Origin: Kitagawia praeruptora
Lineage: Eukaryota; Streptophyta; Magnoliopsida; Apiales; Apiaceae
Assembly: GCA_037693485.1 (NCBI GenBank)
Contig: CM075344.1
Coordinates: 37,201,501-37,265,500, forward strand
Reading direction: 5' to 3'
DNA: 64,000 nt
In this document: positions 32,070 to 43,683 of the stretch, piece by piece
How the letters are laid out: every line of letters begins with the position of its first letter
Numbering within the stretch: position 1 is the stretch's first letter
Made by a program: the position numbers and the translations under genes
The notes under the pieces: model-generated
What the model saw: only the letters and a program-made list of their open reading frames with translations
Database searches by the model: none
What the model was told of the DNA's origin: nothing

Positions 32070-35000
32070 ATGATTACCGACGATTTGTTGCGAATTAGCA
32101 GTAATCAAGGTACTTTTTTCCAATTTTTGTTAGTATATTTATTTTTATGATTAATCGATTTGTTGTTCATTTAATTTGTTAACAGATTTAGCTTGAGATT
32201 TTTTTCTTCTTCTTATCCGCTGATTAGCTACAAACTAAGTTGTTTTTAATTATTTGTTAGTCTATTAGTGATCTGTTTTAGTAATTTGCATTTTTAACAA
32301 GTTTACATCAGCTTACATGAATTTATTCTGTAAATATATAATCACATATTTTTAAGTGATTTGTTGTTCTTATTTTGGTGATTTGTCTTTGTTTAGTGAT
32401 GTGCAATTGTCTTCCTTATAACTCATTATATGTGTGTTTTTATGTTTTCCGTTTAGGTGTTAGCAGTGGTGATTCTTCAAATTTTATCCACCTTATTGAT
32501 AATGTTAATCAGTCTAGTTCCGCTAATCAATCTGGTTCAAATGAAAGCGATGATGCAATATCAAAATGTACTATCACACCAGGTGGTAGGAGATACTATG
32601 TTCCTGTGTGTATTGATGAGGCTTGCATACCAGTTGTTAATAAGGTGTTTGATTGCTTGGAGAAAGGTATGGTATTTTATCAGGAATATGGTCGATTATC
32701 TGGCTTTGATGCACGTCGTAGCACGGAGAAGGCGGCTGATGATGATCCTGAAACAATCATTTGTAAATACGTGGTTTGTAACAGGGCTGGGTATAATGAA
32801 AAGAAACTGATTGTGGCTGATAGTAAAAGTAAAGTGTGTGCGAAGAACAGCTTCTAATAGGTGTGGGTGTCCTGCAAAGATAGTTTTGAGGCTTGTGTCG
32901 AGTACGTTGTATAGAATAACCACATTTGTTGAGAAACATAATCACGATCTTGTTCCGAAAAATGCTAGGTAGTTTTTAAAAGTAAGTCGTCAAATGTCTA
33001 GTATTTCACGAAAGTTTGCTTTTGATGCTGCCAATGTTAATATCGGAGTAAGCAAGTCTCATTGCCTTATGAAAGAGTTGGTTGGTGGCTATGCTAATGT
33101 GGGTGCCACAGTTAGAGAGTTTAGGAATTTTACTAGAGATTTGAAGGCTTATGTTGGGGAACGTGATGCACAAATGATAATGGACAAATTTAAATCGAAA
33201 CATGACAGTTGTGAGTCCTTTTATTATGCATATGATGTTGATTCAGAAGGCCATTTGACCAAATTATTTTGGGCGGACACAGTTGCTAGAAAGAATTATG
33301 AGATCTATGGTGATGCTGTTTCTTTTGATGCGACATTCAATACCAATATGTAAGTTTTAGTGATTTCTGTTTTTTTTATTTACAGTGGTATTCAAATTTA
33401 AGTGTTTTGTCTCTATTTTGTAATAGTTCCTGCACTGATTTGTGTATGTTTGCCCTAATTATAGGTATAACATGGTGTTTTGTCCATTCACTGGTGTTGA
33501 TAAACATGATAAATGCGTTACTTTTGCATTTGCCCTTCTCTCTAAGGAAGATATTCCACATTTCCGATGGGCTTTTGATCATTTTGTAAAGGCAATGGGT
33601 CGTAATCCCGTTGTTATTGTGATTGACCAGTGCCCTGCTATGAAGCAAGCTATTCCGACTTCGTTTGCTGCCAGTGATGAATTCCCTGCTACGAGGCATC
33701 GTTTATGCATGTGGCATATTATGGAAAAGTTCCCTATGAAGGTGTGTATACATTTTCAGCTTGTAGGGCTTTTCATTTATATTTATATGCCCTTTTTGTT
33801 TACTTGTTCTTTCTTTATTTACAGCTTGGAAATTACTTGTGTAAGGAAACTGATTTTATGGAAAAAATGAAAAAATATATCTGGTCTTCCACTTTGGAAC
33901 CTGCTGAGTTTGAAAAAGGGTGAAAATCAGTATTGAAAGAGTTCAAGTTGGAAGGTAACAAATGGCTTTGGGAGATGTATGCGATTAGAACTTCATGGAT
34001 CCCAGCTTTTTTTAGGGATAAACCTATGTTTGGCCTAATGAGGACAACATCAAGGTCTGAAAGTGAAAACAATTTCTTTAGTCAGTTTCATAAGCAAAGT
34101 GATACGTTATGCGAGTTTTACCTTCGTTTTGGAAGTGCAATGGACAGACAGCGATATGAGTATACCCGGCTGAATCAGGAGGATTTACCTGCAATACCTT
34201 CGACAGTTTCGAAGTTGTTTATTGAGGCTGATGCGGCACAATTGTACACTCGTCCAATTTTCTATAAAATTCAAGAAGAGATTTTGGCATCCTGTTATAA
34301 CATGAGAATTCAGGAAATTGGTCCGTTGTTAGATGGGGTTAAATGCTATATAATGAAAGATGTGTTGATAAAGGACCAATTGTTTAAGGTAATATATTCT
34401 GTTTTTTTAATGCAGACTATATTTTTTAGTGATTTGTAAGTTTTTTTTAGTGATTTGTTCACCATGTACTTACCATTTCAGGTTCAAGTCAGTCAAAACC
34501 ATGATGAATGTTCTTGTAAAAAATTTGTCATGTGTGGAATACTTTGCAGACATGCTTTTTGTGCACTTAACCATTTCGAAGTGACCAAAATACCAAGGAA
34601 TCTTGTGCTAAATAGATGGAGCAGGACTGCAGAAAATAGACCATCTTCGTCGAAGTATACTGGGGTTTCTGATGATTTCAGAAAGATGGAAACTATATCT
34701 CATACAGTGACTAACATATGGTTTAATTTTCAAAAATCTATGAACAAGGCAGGTGTAGATGTTGAAAAGCTCTCTCACGTGGAAAAAGTAGTGAAGCAAT
34801 TGAATTCAGATCTTGGTGATGAAAGTGGTATGACAAAGCAAGATCATATGGAAGTGATGATGGGGCCACAACCGACTGAAAAAATTACCATTCATGCACC
34901 AAATCAATGTAAAAACAAGGGTTCTGGTTTGAAGAGGTTGGTCAGTCAAAGGGAGAAGGCAATTAGAGAAGGAAGAAAAAAACCTAGGCAGTGCAAGTTA

Positions 35001-35201
35001 TGTAATTCAACTGTGCATGATTCTAGAACCTGTTCACGAAGAATAAAACCAACTACATTGGGTGCCAAGGTTGATTCAACAAATAAAGACCAAGTAACAG
35101 TTGATGGTGCAAATGAAGATCGAGTAACAGTTGATGGAGCAAATGAAGATCAAGTAACAGTTGATGCACCAAATGAAGATCAATCAACATTAAATACTTA
35201 G
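32070..35201 (+). pseudogene. FAR1-type MULE transposase (mudrA-like), five exons
   Basis: Inferred exons are 32070-32109, 32457-33349, 33465-33741, 33825-34388 and 34482-35201, all with GT/AG borders and matching phase. The domain order is a FAR1 DNA-binding region (FYQEYGRLSGFDARRST, later CGCPAKIV and EKHNHDL), the MULE DDE domain (SFDATFNTN; VVIDQCPAMKQAI-like, IDQCPAM; RSESENNF), a SWIM zinc finger (CSCKKFVMCGILCRHAF), a CCHC-like knuckle (CKLCNSTVHDSRTC), and four roughly 10-residue acidic repeats ending in VTVDGANED. It would cut and rejoin the element ends. It is dead as read: a frameshift near 32840, a TAG near 32969 where relatives have Gln, and a TGA near 33921 where relatives have Trp. 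Confidence 0.85.
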
Positions 35202-36131
35202 TACAAAATTTTCTCCTATTATATTCAATGTAGAGATCTATCTTTATACATATGGTGTGACAATGAGAACTTCATATTTCACTTTTCTATCCAGACACAA
35301 GAACTTTGTATAAATTGGTATCCAGTTGTTAATGTCATTTTTAGTGACTTTGGTTAATTTGAATGAGTTTTTTTTTTGGTGACTTGTATTTGTAAAAGGT
35401 GATTTGCTTTTACATTTTAAAGTAATTTCTGTTTAAAGAGTAACCAATAAATTTTCTTTTGGGGTTTTAAAAATAAATTTTAAATTAAAATTTTTAAATT
35501 TAATCTGTAATTCCTCGGGGGTTCAATAGTTAACCTTTAGGGTTCAATAATTCCATTTTGGGTTTTATTATTATTTGGAACGACGAATAAATCGTATCCC
35601 AAACTTAGTGTTTCTGAATTCGGTAAAAAGATCATGCCGCCAAATTCGGTAAAAAAAACATAATATGGATTGACCATTTGATTAAAAGTTGTTTAATAGT
35701 GTTTGCAAATAAATATTTTAGTAAAAAAAAAAATGGTTACACTTTTGGTGACTTTTCTGGAAAAAAGGTGATTTATATATAATTTTTGGTTTTAAAGTGA
35801 TCTCTTTTTATTTTTTTTGTTACCTTCTTATCAAAAACAGTGATTTCTTTTTAAAATATGAATTAAAGGTGACTTGATAATAACAATCTTATGTTTTCCA
35901 TGGAAACACCAAGACAAATTGTCCAAAAATATAAAACGAAGCCAATACGAAAGAAATTTCCAACTGTAAAATTACATTTAACCAACGCATACTTAATGTC
36001 AAGTGATTTTCTCTGAATGGAATAATTTCAAATGAAAACCACTGTCAACGATAACAACTAAAATCAAATTTGAACATATACAAGATGCATAATGTAAATT
36101 CTTTCTTTTACTGTCCAGTAAATCACTCATT
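35202..36131. other. Spacer between convergent MULE genes
   Basis: Rich in AGTGACTT, GGTGATTT and AGTGATTT words. The stretch at about 35507-35610 (GGGTTCAATAGTTAACC, ACGAATAAATCGTATC) is a diverged relative of the tandem repeat at 55729-56260. Confidence 0.6.
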
Positions 36132-39100
36132 TCATTCCTTTGTTTTGGCAACATCATCATCTGCATTTGCATTAACATCATCTGCATCATCTTCTGGAAA
36201 CAGCACAGTTCCCTTCTTAATATGTCTTGCTTTTGGCTTTTTCTTACTTGATTCGATGATCGCTTTGAGTAGTCCTTGTCCTGCTAATTTGTTGTATAGG
36301 AATTTTGATTCTTTGACAACAAAGTTTCTTTTCTCATTCACATGCGAGGTCAAAATAGCATCTGCATATTTTATTCTCAATCGAACCAGTTGTTCTTGGT
36401 GCCCTGCTTGGTCTTCAGATTTGAATTGGGTGTCCCAGTTCTTTCTTTCTCCTTTATATGTCTCCATGTGCCTCATCAGAAACACACCACAATCTGTGCT
36501 ATTTTTTAATGTTTGCCAAGGCATTGTGACGCAATATGTCTTCATTCGAGTGATATAGGTTGCGAACGATGACTGGTCTTTCTCTTTCAGGTACTTTGCA
36601 AAGTGTTTTTTCTAAATTTTGCATTTGAAAGTGTCACATTCATTATAAAAAAAGTGATTCAAAAACATAGGGTGATTTGTGCATGCTTACCAGTTGACGG
36701 AGTTTCGCGGTATATGCATTATTAGCTGCCTTGCCGTGTCTTATGTTATCAATAACATCCCATTGTTTTGCCTTCAAGTTTAAGCAAATGAGGTAGAAAT
36801 GCTCATATGCCAGGATAGGAAAAAATATCTGCAAATATTAGGACGTAATATTAATTTGTAAATAAGATAAGTTGTATATTTAGGAAAGGGAAGTAAAATT
36901 TAAGAGATGAATATATACCAGGTCATAATTGTTGAACTTTGCATTTGGGTATTTTAGAAGAAAGTGATCCATCTCTGTGACAAATATTTTGTATTGTTCA
37001 TCTTCTGATTTTCTCTCATCCAAAGGTGCAATCTGTACATTCATAAGGATAATGAAGTTAGTATAGTGTTATACAAACTAAATTGACTATAATGTAAATT
37101 TATATTTACCGATAGGTCAATGTTGAAGAACAAGCGCATTGGTGATTCTGGTGCTTTGTATGTTTCTTTCTCATTCATTAGAGCAGACCAGACATCTATC
37201 ACTGAGTAATATAACCGCTCTCTTGGTCTCAGTGTTGCCATGTGCTTACGAATGCAGAACAAATCACCAGCCACAAACACATGTTCTCTGTAAGTATATA
37301 ATTAAGAAAAATATAATTAGATCACAAACTAAAAAAATGATGCTTCTGTGGTGATTTTTTTTGTGGCAATTCATGCAAATTTTAACTGCATACTTACAGT
37401 AAATCTTGTCCCTCCTGTATTATCCATCTCCATATAGCATAATTTTGAGTTGTGTATTTTGCTTTCAAGTCTATTATCCTGCGAACATATGGTGACCGAT
37501 AAGGAGCAGCAAGTTTCGTTTCCCTCTTATCCTTTTTCTCATGTTCTGCGGGTGCTGGTGTCACCATATCATTATCATCACCTTGTGCCTTAGGCTGTGA
37601 CTCTCCATGATCGTTGTTGATATCCTTGCATACATTCATTATGTAATCATTTATTCCAAGGGAAAAAGAAGGAACCGACACGTCATCCATATAGTCATCC
37701 ATATCTTTTTTCCCCTGTGAAGAGTATAAATACTTAATCAACTCCACACGTTCGAGTACATCTGGATCTATTTCAGCTAGTTCCATCTCAAATTCTGGTT
37801 CCATCACAACATCTTTTTCAATCTCAACATTTTGTTCTATCTCAACATCTTTCTCATTATGTTGATCTTCCATTTCATGTTCACTTTCAGATTCAGATAT
37901 ATTACCATCTCTCTGTTCTGTTGAGTTTTGCACTATTTTCTGTATACGTTCAGTCACTTTCCACTCGATATCTGAAACAGTGATTTCATTTGGATGCTTA
38001 ACTTTTGCCTCTCCCATTTCAGTTTTATATGCCTCAAGTGCATCCAATAACGTGACAGCCTTCACACTTAATCTTTCAAACCAGTCCTGATTAAAATAAT
38101 AAGAAGTTATAATAAAACGGTATATTTGTGCAATTTCTTTAAAAATAAATCAAACAATATATACCTCTTCTGTTGGTTTAGTGTTTGGAGGTTGCTCTTC
38201 TTGTCCTGCTGCATCTTTGTCCATGTTCTATTAAACAAGGTAAACTTGGAGAAATGAGATTTTTTTAAATTACATAGTGCATGCCTTATATTCCCAAAAC
38301 TAATAAATTTTTCGTATTATACCTCTTGCGTTGGTTCAGATTGTGGTCTAGGTTGTGAGCACTGTATTGTTGAATCCGTTTGTTGTTCAGCATAGACAAA
38401 ATCATCATTCTCTACATTTTCCTATTCAACTCACCAAAGTACTTATTCACTTTTGTAGTGGATAAAAAATAAATTTGTCTAAGCAAATCACTAAAAAACT
38501 ATAGTGATTTGAATTTTTTTTTTTACCCATACCTGTTGTACATGCTCGTTGTCAGCTGCATATTCTCCCTTTTCATTTTCTTCAACTGCATTGTCATCCT
38601 TTACATATATATGTTTTTAGTGTTTTATGCAAATATTATAGTGCTTTGTGCAAAATATTTTTGTATTTGTGGGAAAATACTAGTAGAGTTTTATGTTCCT
38701 TACTTGAGCTCTTTGTTGTTCTGATCTAGCTTCAATTATTTTCCCACTTCCAAAACAATCAGACTTCAATTCTTCTGCTTGCCTTGCTTTTAAAAGCTGT
38801 GTTGTCCATCCTTTAAAAGTCGGAAACTGTCGTTCTATCTCTGCCTCGCCTTTGAGGACACGATCAACATAGAATATCTGAAAAGTTATCAGAAACACAA
38901 ATTAAAATAATGGACAAGCTATTTTCAAATAAAAAATTATGTGTAAAAGGTGCTTATAGTGAGAAACACTATTGGGCCAGGATAAAACAGTGATTTTAGG
39001 GAACTCCAACTGTTTTTCGTTTTCACTAGGCATGAAATCAAGTACTCCCCCCAATTATATGCAGCACAATTGTCTAGATCAATGTCATAGTCCAGGATAT

Positions 39101-41173
39101 CTCTAATCATGTTTGATGTTGTGTTTCGTTCGATCAATCCATTGGAGACTATCATCAAAAAATTTAGCTTGAACAACTCACTGTCTTCAGTCATGTTTTT
39201 CATTACATCAATCACCGTTGATGGTGGGATATTATACTCTGGTTTTCCAGGGAACTGTGATGTCCATAACTTCTTTCTTTCTGACGTTGTTGAGTAGTTA
39301 AAACTTTGCTGTCCAACAGGTAGTCCCAAAACATCATGCACATCTTGATCTGTTATTGTGATTGATCCAGCAGGAAGCTTTAAGGCTCGGCTTGAAGCAT
39401 CAAATGACTGGAACACGTAATAAGCCAGTCTATGTGGTATCTTTCCCATCGAGAAATCTAACAGATGGCCAAAACCGGTTCTTCTTACCCATACCTTTTG
39501 TTGGTCAGAAAGCGTAGATATCATTTCTGTCAAGTTAGAAGGTGAGTTTCTTAACTTGAAGATATTGCATATATTCTCCTTTTTCTTTTTACTGGGATTC
39601 TTATCTGCTTCCTGATAATAGTTAGATAAATTAAATAAGACATGGTAATTATTAATCAGTAAGGTGATTTTTTTAAAAGTGACTTTCGTGTAATATTTAC
39701 CTTTTCAGTCACCTTTTCTTTCTGCTTCCATTTTTCATTTTCATTTGCTTTTGGTGGTTCATCTTCATCAGTTGTCTTTCATACAAAAAACACCAAAAAT
39801 CATGCAACATTATGGTAAAAAAAGTTGTAGATGAAATCATCTATAAGCAAAATAATATTTACCTCATCGACAAGTCTGAGGTTTGCCCTTTTAGTTTTAT
39901 CAATTAGTTTCTTTCCAGGCCCCTGTTCTTCAACTTCTTGCTGCACATTTTTGGCCAATCACTATATTGTTCTAATATAATATGTAATGCTACAAAGTTG
40001 GTCGATTGGAATGTACCTCAAAATCAAGTTTTCGTTTCAGTTCATCTCTTTTCCTGGGAGCTTGATCCTTTTTGTGCATATTTGCTCTGATTTTGTATTT
40101 CTTATTTTGCTTTTTGAGGGCTTCAACACTCTGTGGCTTTTGTTTTGGCTTTTGTGCTGGAACATCTGCTGCATGCTTCGACCTACGTTCTCTTCGTAAA
40201 CCACTTTCTGATACAAGCTCTGTATCATATCTGTCTTTATTTTTGGTTTTTGATGGTAGTTCAAAATCATCATCAGTATCACTCCCATTTCTACTATCTC
40301 TTGCTTTAATCTCATCAAATTTCATTTGTTTTGATCACTTGCTTTGTCTTGTACTAGAACCTGCAAATCAGTACTACTTTAAGATCACTACATACCAAAC
40401 AATGTTTTTGTCGATGACAAAGCAAATAATTACCTCCCACATCAATGATCGTAGGTCCACTATCATCAATATTTTGTGGATGACTGTAAGATGTTTTTGG
40501 AAACTTCATCTGGTGCAATCTCTTGCTTTTTCTTGCACTAGAACCTGTATAATTAACACACAATATTAATAAACCAAACATTATAAATCACTGTTTTAGA
40601 TCACTTTAAAATGGAACAGCTTACAAGTCCCTATATAAACGTAAATTACAAGTTGTAGATCACCTTTTATTACAAGAAATCACTCTTTTTATAACACTTT
40701 TAAAAAGATCTAGCATTCAAACAAATCAATAAACTATATACAAAAAAGCACAATAGAATAACAACTCACAAATCACCTTTTATTGTAAGAAATCACTCTT
40801 TTTATAACACTTTAAACTACAACAGATTACAAGTCACTATATAAGCATAAATTACAAGTTGCAGATCACCTTTTTCTATAAGAAATCACCTTTTTTCCTA
40901 ACACTTTTAAAAAAATCTAGCATTCAAACAAATCAATAAACTATATAGAAAAAAGCACAATATAATCACTTATTACAAGTCACAAATCACCTTTTATTAT
41001 AAGAAATCACTGTTTTTGTATCAAAAATTACTATTAATCACAACTTACAAACCACAACTTACTAGTCACTTAATATCATCACAAATCAATAGTTTTATAC
41101 AGAAAATCACTAGTTTCTAATAATCATTAATTACTAATAGTAATAATATATTACCTTCTTTCGTATTATCCAT
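36132..41173 (-). CDS. Ulp1-like cysteine protease of the MULE (multi-exon)
   Basis: The start is inferred at 41173 (MDNTKE), followed by about a dozen exons. Clear ones are 40544-40434, 40360-40017, 39940-39863, about 39613-38950, 38878-38702, about 38065-37394, 37280-37110, 37033-36919, 36831-36691 and about 36610-36132. The N-terminal half is Lys-rich, then the plant-transposon Ulp-associated domain (RRTGFGHLLDFSMGKIP, VHDVLGLPVGQ). A Glu/Asp-rich middle follows, then the C48 peptidase domain: His in YEHFYLICLN, Asp in WDVIDN, Gln in MPWQTLKN and Cys in STDCGVFLMRHME. The whole triad is kept. Such proteases cut SUMO or similar conjugates; the role in transposition is unknown. One in-frame TGA (near 40330) breaks the third exon as I splice it. 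Confidence 0.75.
40580..41110. repeat. Tandem repeat rich in AAATCAC words
   Basis: Two long units share TAGCATTCAAACAAATCAATA and AAGAAATCACTCTTTTTATA (about 40625-40830 and 40831-41000), with a partial third. It lies in the first intron of the protease gene. AAATCACCTTTT and AAATCACTCTTT words recur here more than ten times. Confidence 0.7.
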
Positions 41174-41815
41174 TGAAGTAAAGTATTTGTTAATAGATCC
41201 TGCAATAAAGAGTAATGGACACACATTAACATTAGAATCACTTAAAAAATGAAAGTAAAACAACAATATCAACTGGAACAAATCAAAACATAAAAAACGA
41301 AAATATTCTATGTTGTAACATGCAAAAAATCACTTAAAATCGTAATTCAGGCAAATAAAACCTGATTCAAGTATAATAAAACGTGATTCAAGCAAATAAA
41401 ACGTGATTCAAGCAAAGTATGAGCGAAATCATCTTCTACAACAATGTAACAAAGTGATTTATACACGTATTTTTCACAATATTGAAGAGTATATCGTTTT
41501 TAATACTTACAGTCGAGATATTGCAGTGTTATGAAGATCTTCAACGGTTTAGAGGCTCGATTAGGGCAAATTTGGGGGTGATTAGAAGGTGTGAGCAACA
41601 GAGAAAATGGTGAATAATCGTGCAACAGAGAGAGGTGGTTTCATCGATATTGGTGAATTATAAAGAAGGCAGTTAGCATTTGTCCGTTTTTTTAATTTGA
41701 AGAATGTAGTGTCGCGTGCGTGTTTTACTTATTGGGCCTAATTTGTGGCCCAATATGCAATTCTCATTATAGCAGGGGTCTCAATGGAATAGCCCTCTAT
41801 ATATATATATATATA

Positions 41816-42177
41816 GGGTCTTGTTCTAATAGAAACTAAATTAGAATAGAAACTAGAAACTAAACATAAATTAAATATTTCAAACTAATCTAATGACCAA
41901 ATTAGGGGTACCCCAATACAAAAAGTTCATAATATTCTTGGCTCCATCCAGCAAAAAAAAAAAAAAAAAAAAAAACTGTTCACTGCTGACGTGGCAGTGA
42001 CGTCAGCGTGAACAGTAATTTTTTTTTTTTTTTTTTTTTTGCTGGATGGAGCCAATAATTTTAAACACTTTTTGTGAAGGTGCCCCTGGCGGGGCCATTA
42101 GAATGAATGAAATATAATTTATTTAGTGTTGGTTTCTAGTTTCTATTCTAAGATTGGTTTCTATTTGACCACTAGCC
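41816..42177. mobile_element. MITE with a long central hairpin, in a TA tract
   Basis: Inverted ends GGGTCTTGTTC...AATAGAAAC and GTTTCTATT...GACCACTAGCC extend about 50 bp, and TA tracts flank it. The centre (41940-42053) is a second inverted repeat: GGCTCCATCCAGC, about 22 A, ACTGTTCAC, TGCTGACGT, a 7-nt loop, then the complement. The stem is over 50 bp with one or two bulges. Confidence 0.75.
41940..42053. repeat. 114-nt hairpin with ACGT (bZIP-type) cores near the loop
   Basis: The stem tip contains TGACGTGG (41987-41994) and TGACGTCA (41998-42005), typical bZIP/TGA-factor cores, in a near-perfect foldback with poly-A and poly-T arms. Confidence 0.7.
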
Positions 42178-42334
42178 TATATATATATATATATAGAGTT
42201 CAAAAATGAGGTCGAAAATGACAACTGACAAATGGAACCTGAAATCAGAAATTTAGTTGCATGTGGTTGCAAATTTAGTTGAATATGCCCCTGCGGGGCC
42301 ATGGAACCTAAATCCAACAAAATATCACCCACCT

Positions 42335-42375
<41 letters not shown>

Positions 42376-42740
42376 CAAAAATGAGGTCAAAAATGACAAC
42401 TGACAAATGGAACCTGAAATCAGAAATTTAGTTGCATGTGGTTGCATTCAGTTGCAAATTTAGTTTAATGTGGTTGCATTAAGTTGAATATGCCCCTGCG
42501 GGGCCAGGAAACCCAAATCCACCAAAGTAGCCCCCACCTTAAAAAAAAAGTATCACAATCGGATGGAAATTGAGGAGAGAGAAATTGAGGAAAGGGGGAG
42601 GGGGAGAATTAGGGTTAGGGTTAGTATTTTTGCAATTTGAAACTTAGTTTAGTAAAATTGCAAATAGACTTTCTTAACAAAAGTAAATGTGCAAAAATTT
42701 ACTTTTTCCTATTTATTTTTCAAAAGAGCCCTTAAAAATA

Positions 42741-43224
42741 AGCCATAAAGACACATTTAATGTGGTATTAATTAGACCCAATGTGGTCAAAACGTGGGGC
42801 CCACCAGATGGGCCCAAACCCTATTTATGATATTAATTTCGTAATTAATATTAAGGATAATAACCAGCTCAGCAATAAGAGTCAAATAAGGATATTACTC
42901 CTGCTTGACTTAGCCTTCAAGGTACCTACTTCAACAAGGAAGGAGTCTAGAACCTTTCTCAAGGCGGTGACTTGCCCACCAAGTCACCTAATTCTACTGC
43001 GATTCTAAGGCTTCGCAGCCTATATAAAGGGTCTGACCCCTCATTCTCAGAACTACGTTTTTGGCTTGATTCTTGATATTCATCAAGGTACGTAGGCATC
43101 TTGTGAAGGCAGATTCAGCCACGAACACGAGAGCAACCATTAAAGCATGAAGCTCACGAACCCTGGTATTAATTACATACAAACCCTAGCCGCAATTTAA
43201 CAACCTAGTTTTAATTCCACAACA
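42741..43224 (+). repeat. Main part of the Gypsy 5' LTR
   Basis: Aligns with 55079-55377. A TATATAAA box lies at 43021-43028. The LTR ends CCACAACA at 43224, followed at once by the PBS. Full LTR length is about 502 bp. Confidence 0.88.
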
Positions 43225-43226
43225 TT

Positions 43227-43243
43227 TGGCGCCGACTATGGGG
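43227..43243 (+). other. Primer-binding site of the Gypsy element
   Basis: TGGCGCCGACTATGGGG. The TGGCGCCG start is usual for Tat/Athila-type Gypsy elements. The rest fits a tRNA 3' end that I do not assign. Confidence 0.75.
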
Positions 43244-43257
43244 AGAAGACATCAACC

Positions 43258-43683
43258 ATGGTAACTACACGAAGAACAGCACCAAGCTCTACCGAGGCTT
43301 TACCAATTAGATCTGCTCCGCCCGTCACTGAGCAAGTACCCCCAGTAACAGGGGCGATCACTCAAACTCAAGTTTCTCAGCCTCCAGGGACGAATCCCCA
43401 TGCTGAGAGAACATTACCCATGGCCGTCCAGCCAAGCCAAGAAACTAGCTCTTTTCAGATGGTGGTTTCTCCTCTGGTTGATCCCAATTGCCCGTTACCA
43501 CCAGGGGTACAGATCCATACTACGGATTTCCCCATGAATACCAACCCGATGTATGGTCTGCCTAACTACCCTCCAATTACTCAAGGTCCTGGACCCAGTG
43601 GCCATGCTTTGCAGATCCGAGATCGAGAGTATGTTGACTACTCTGGCCCCTATACCGATGATTCATCGTCTGATGATGATGAT
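43258..43683 (+). pseudogene. Tat Gag, N-terminal part
   Basis: Starts MVTTRRTAPSSTEALPIRSA. It is a Pro/Thr/Ser/Gln-rich, low-complexity Gag N-terminus, ending in an acidic run (DDSSSDDDD) where a solo LTR has entered. The frame resumes after it as R-D-E-A-P-R-R-R-R. The ATG lies 15 bp after the PBS. Confidence 0.75.

Larger units (their letters stand above)
31691..41795. mobile_element. 10.1-kb MULE with transposase and Ulp1-like protease genes
   Basis: The ends GGCTTGTGCTCAAATGAGACC and, inverted, GGGCTATTCCATTGAGACCC give short imperfect TIRs of about 40 bp. The flanks are TA tracts, so the TSD is (TA)-type and its length is unclear. Two convergent genes fill it: a FAR1/MULE transposase (plus) and a Ulp1-like protease (minus). 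This pairing is known from Ulp1-bearing plant MULEs (Kaonashi type in Arabidopsis, CUMULE in melon). Introns and spacers are strewn with a GTGATTT motif. Confidence 0.85.
30746..42731. mobile_element. Long-TIR MULE inserted in the Gypsy LTR, itself host to other elements
   Basis: The perfect 9-bp TSD TTAAAAATA is at 30737-30745 and 42732-42740. The two outer segments (30746 to about 31500, and about 42190-42731) are inverted relatives: both have TTTCAAATTGCAAAAATACT, the CCCCGC-GGGGC block with TTCAAC words, and AATGAGGTCGAAAATGAC next to TA tracts. No gene of its own was found. Its TA tracts hold a 10.1-kb MULE and a hairpin MITE. Confidence 0.8.

Noticed and set aside
42606..42624. Telomere-like TTAGGGTTAGGG
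   Set aside because: Only two to three copies, not the plant TTTAGGG unit, within the TIR of a MULE. Not an interstitial telomere.
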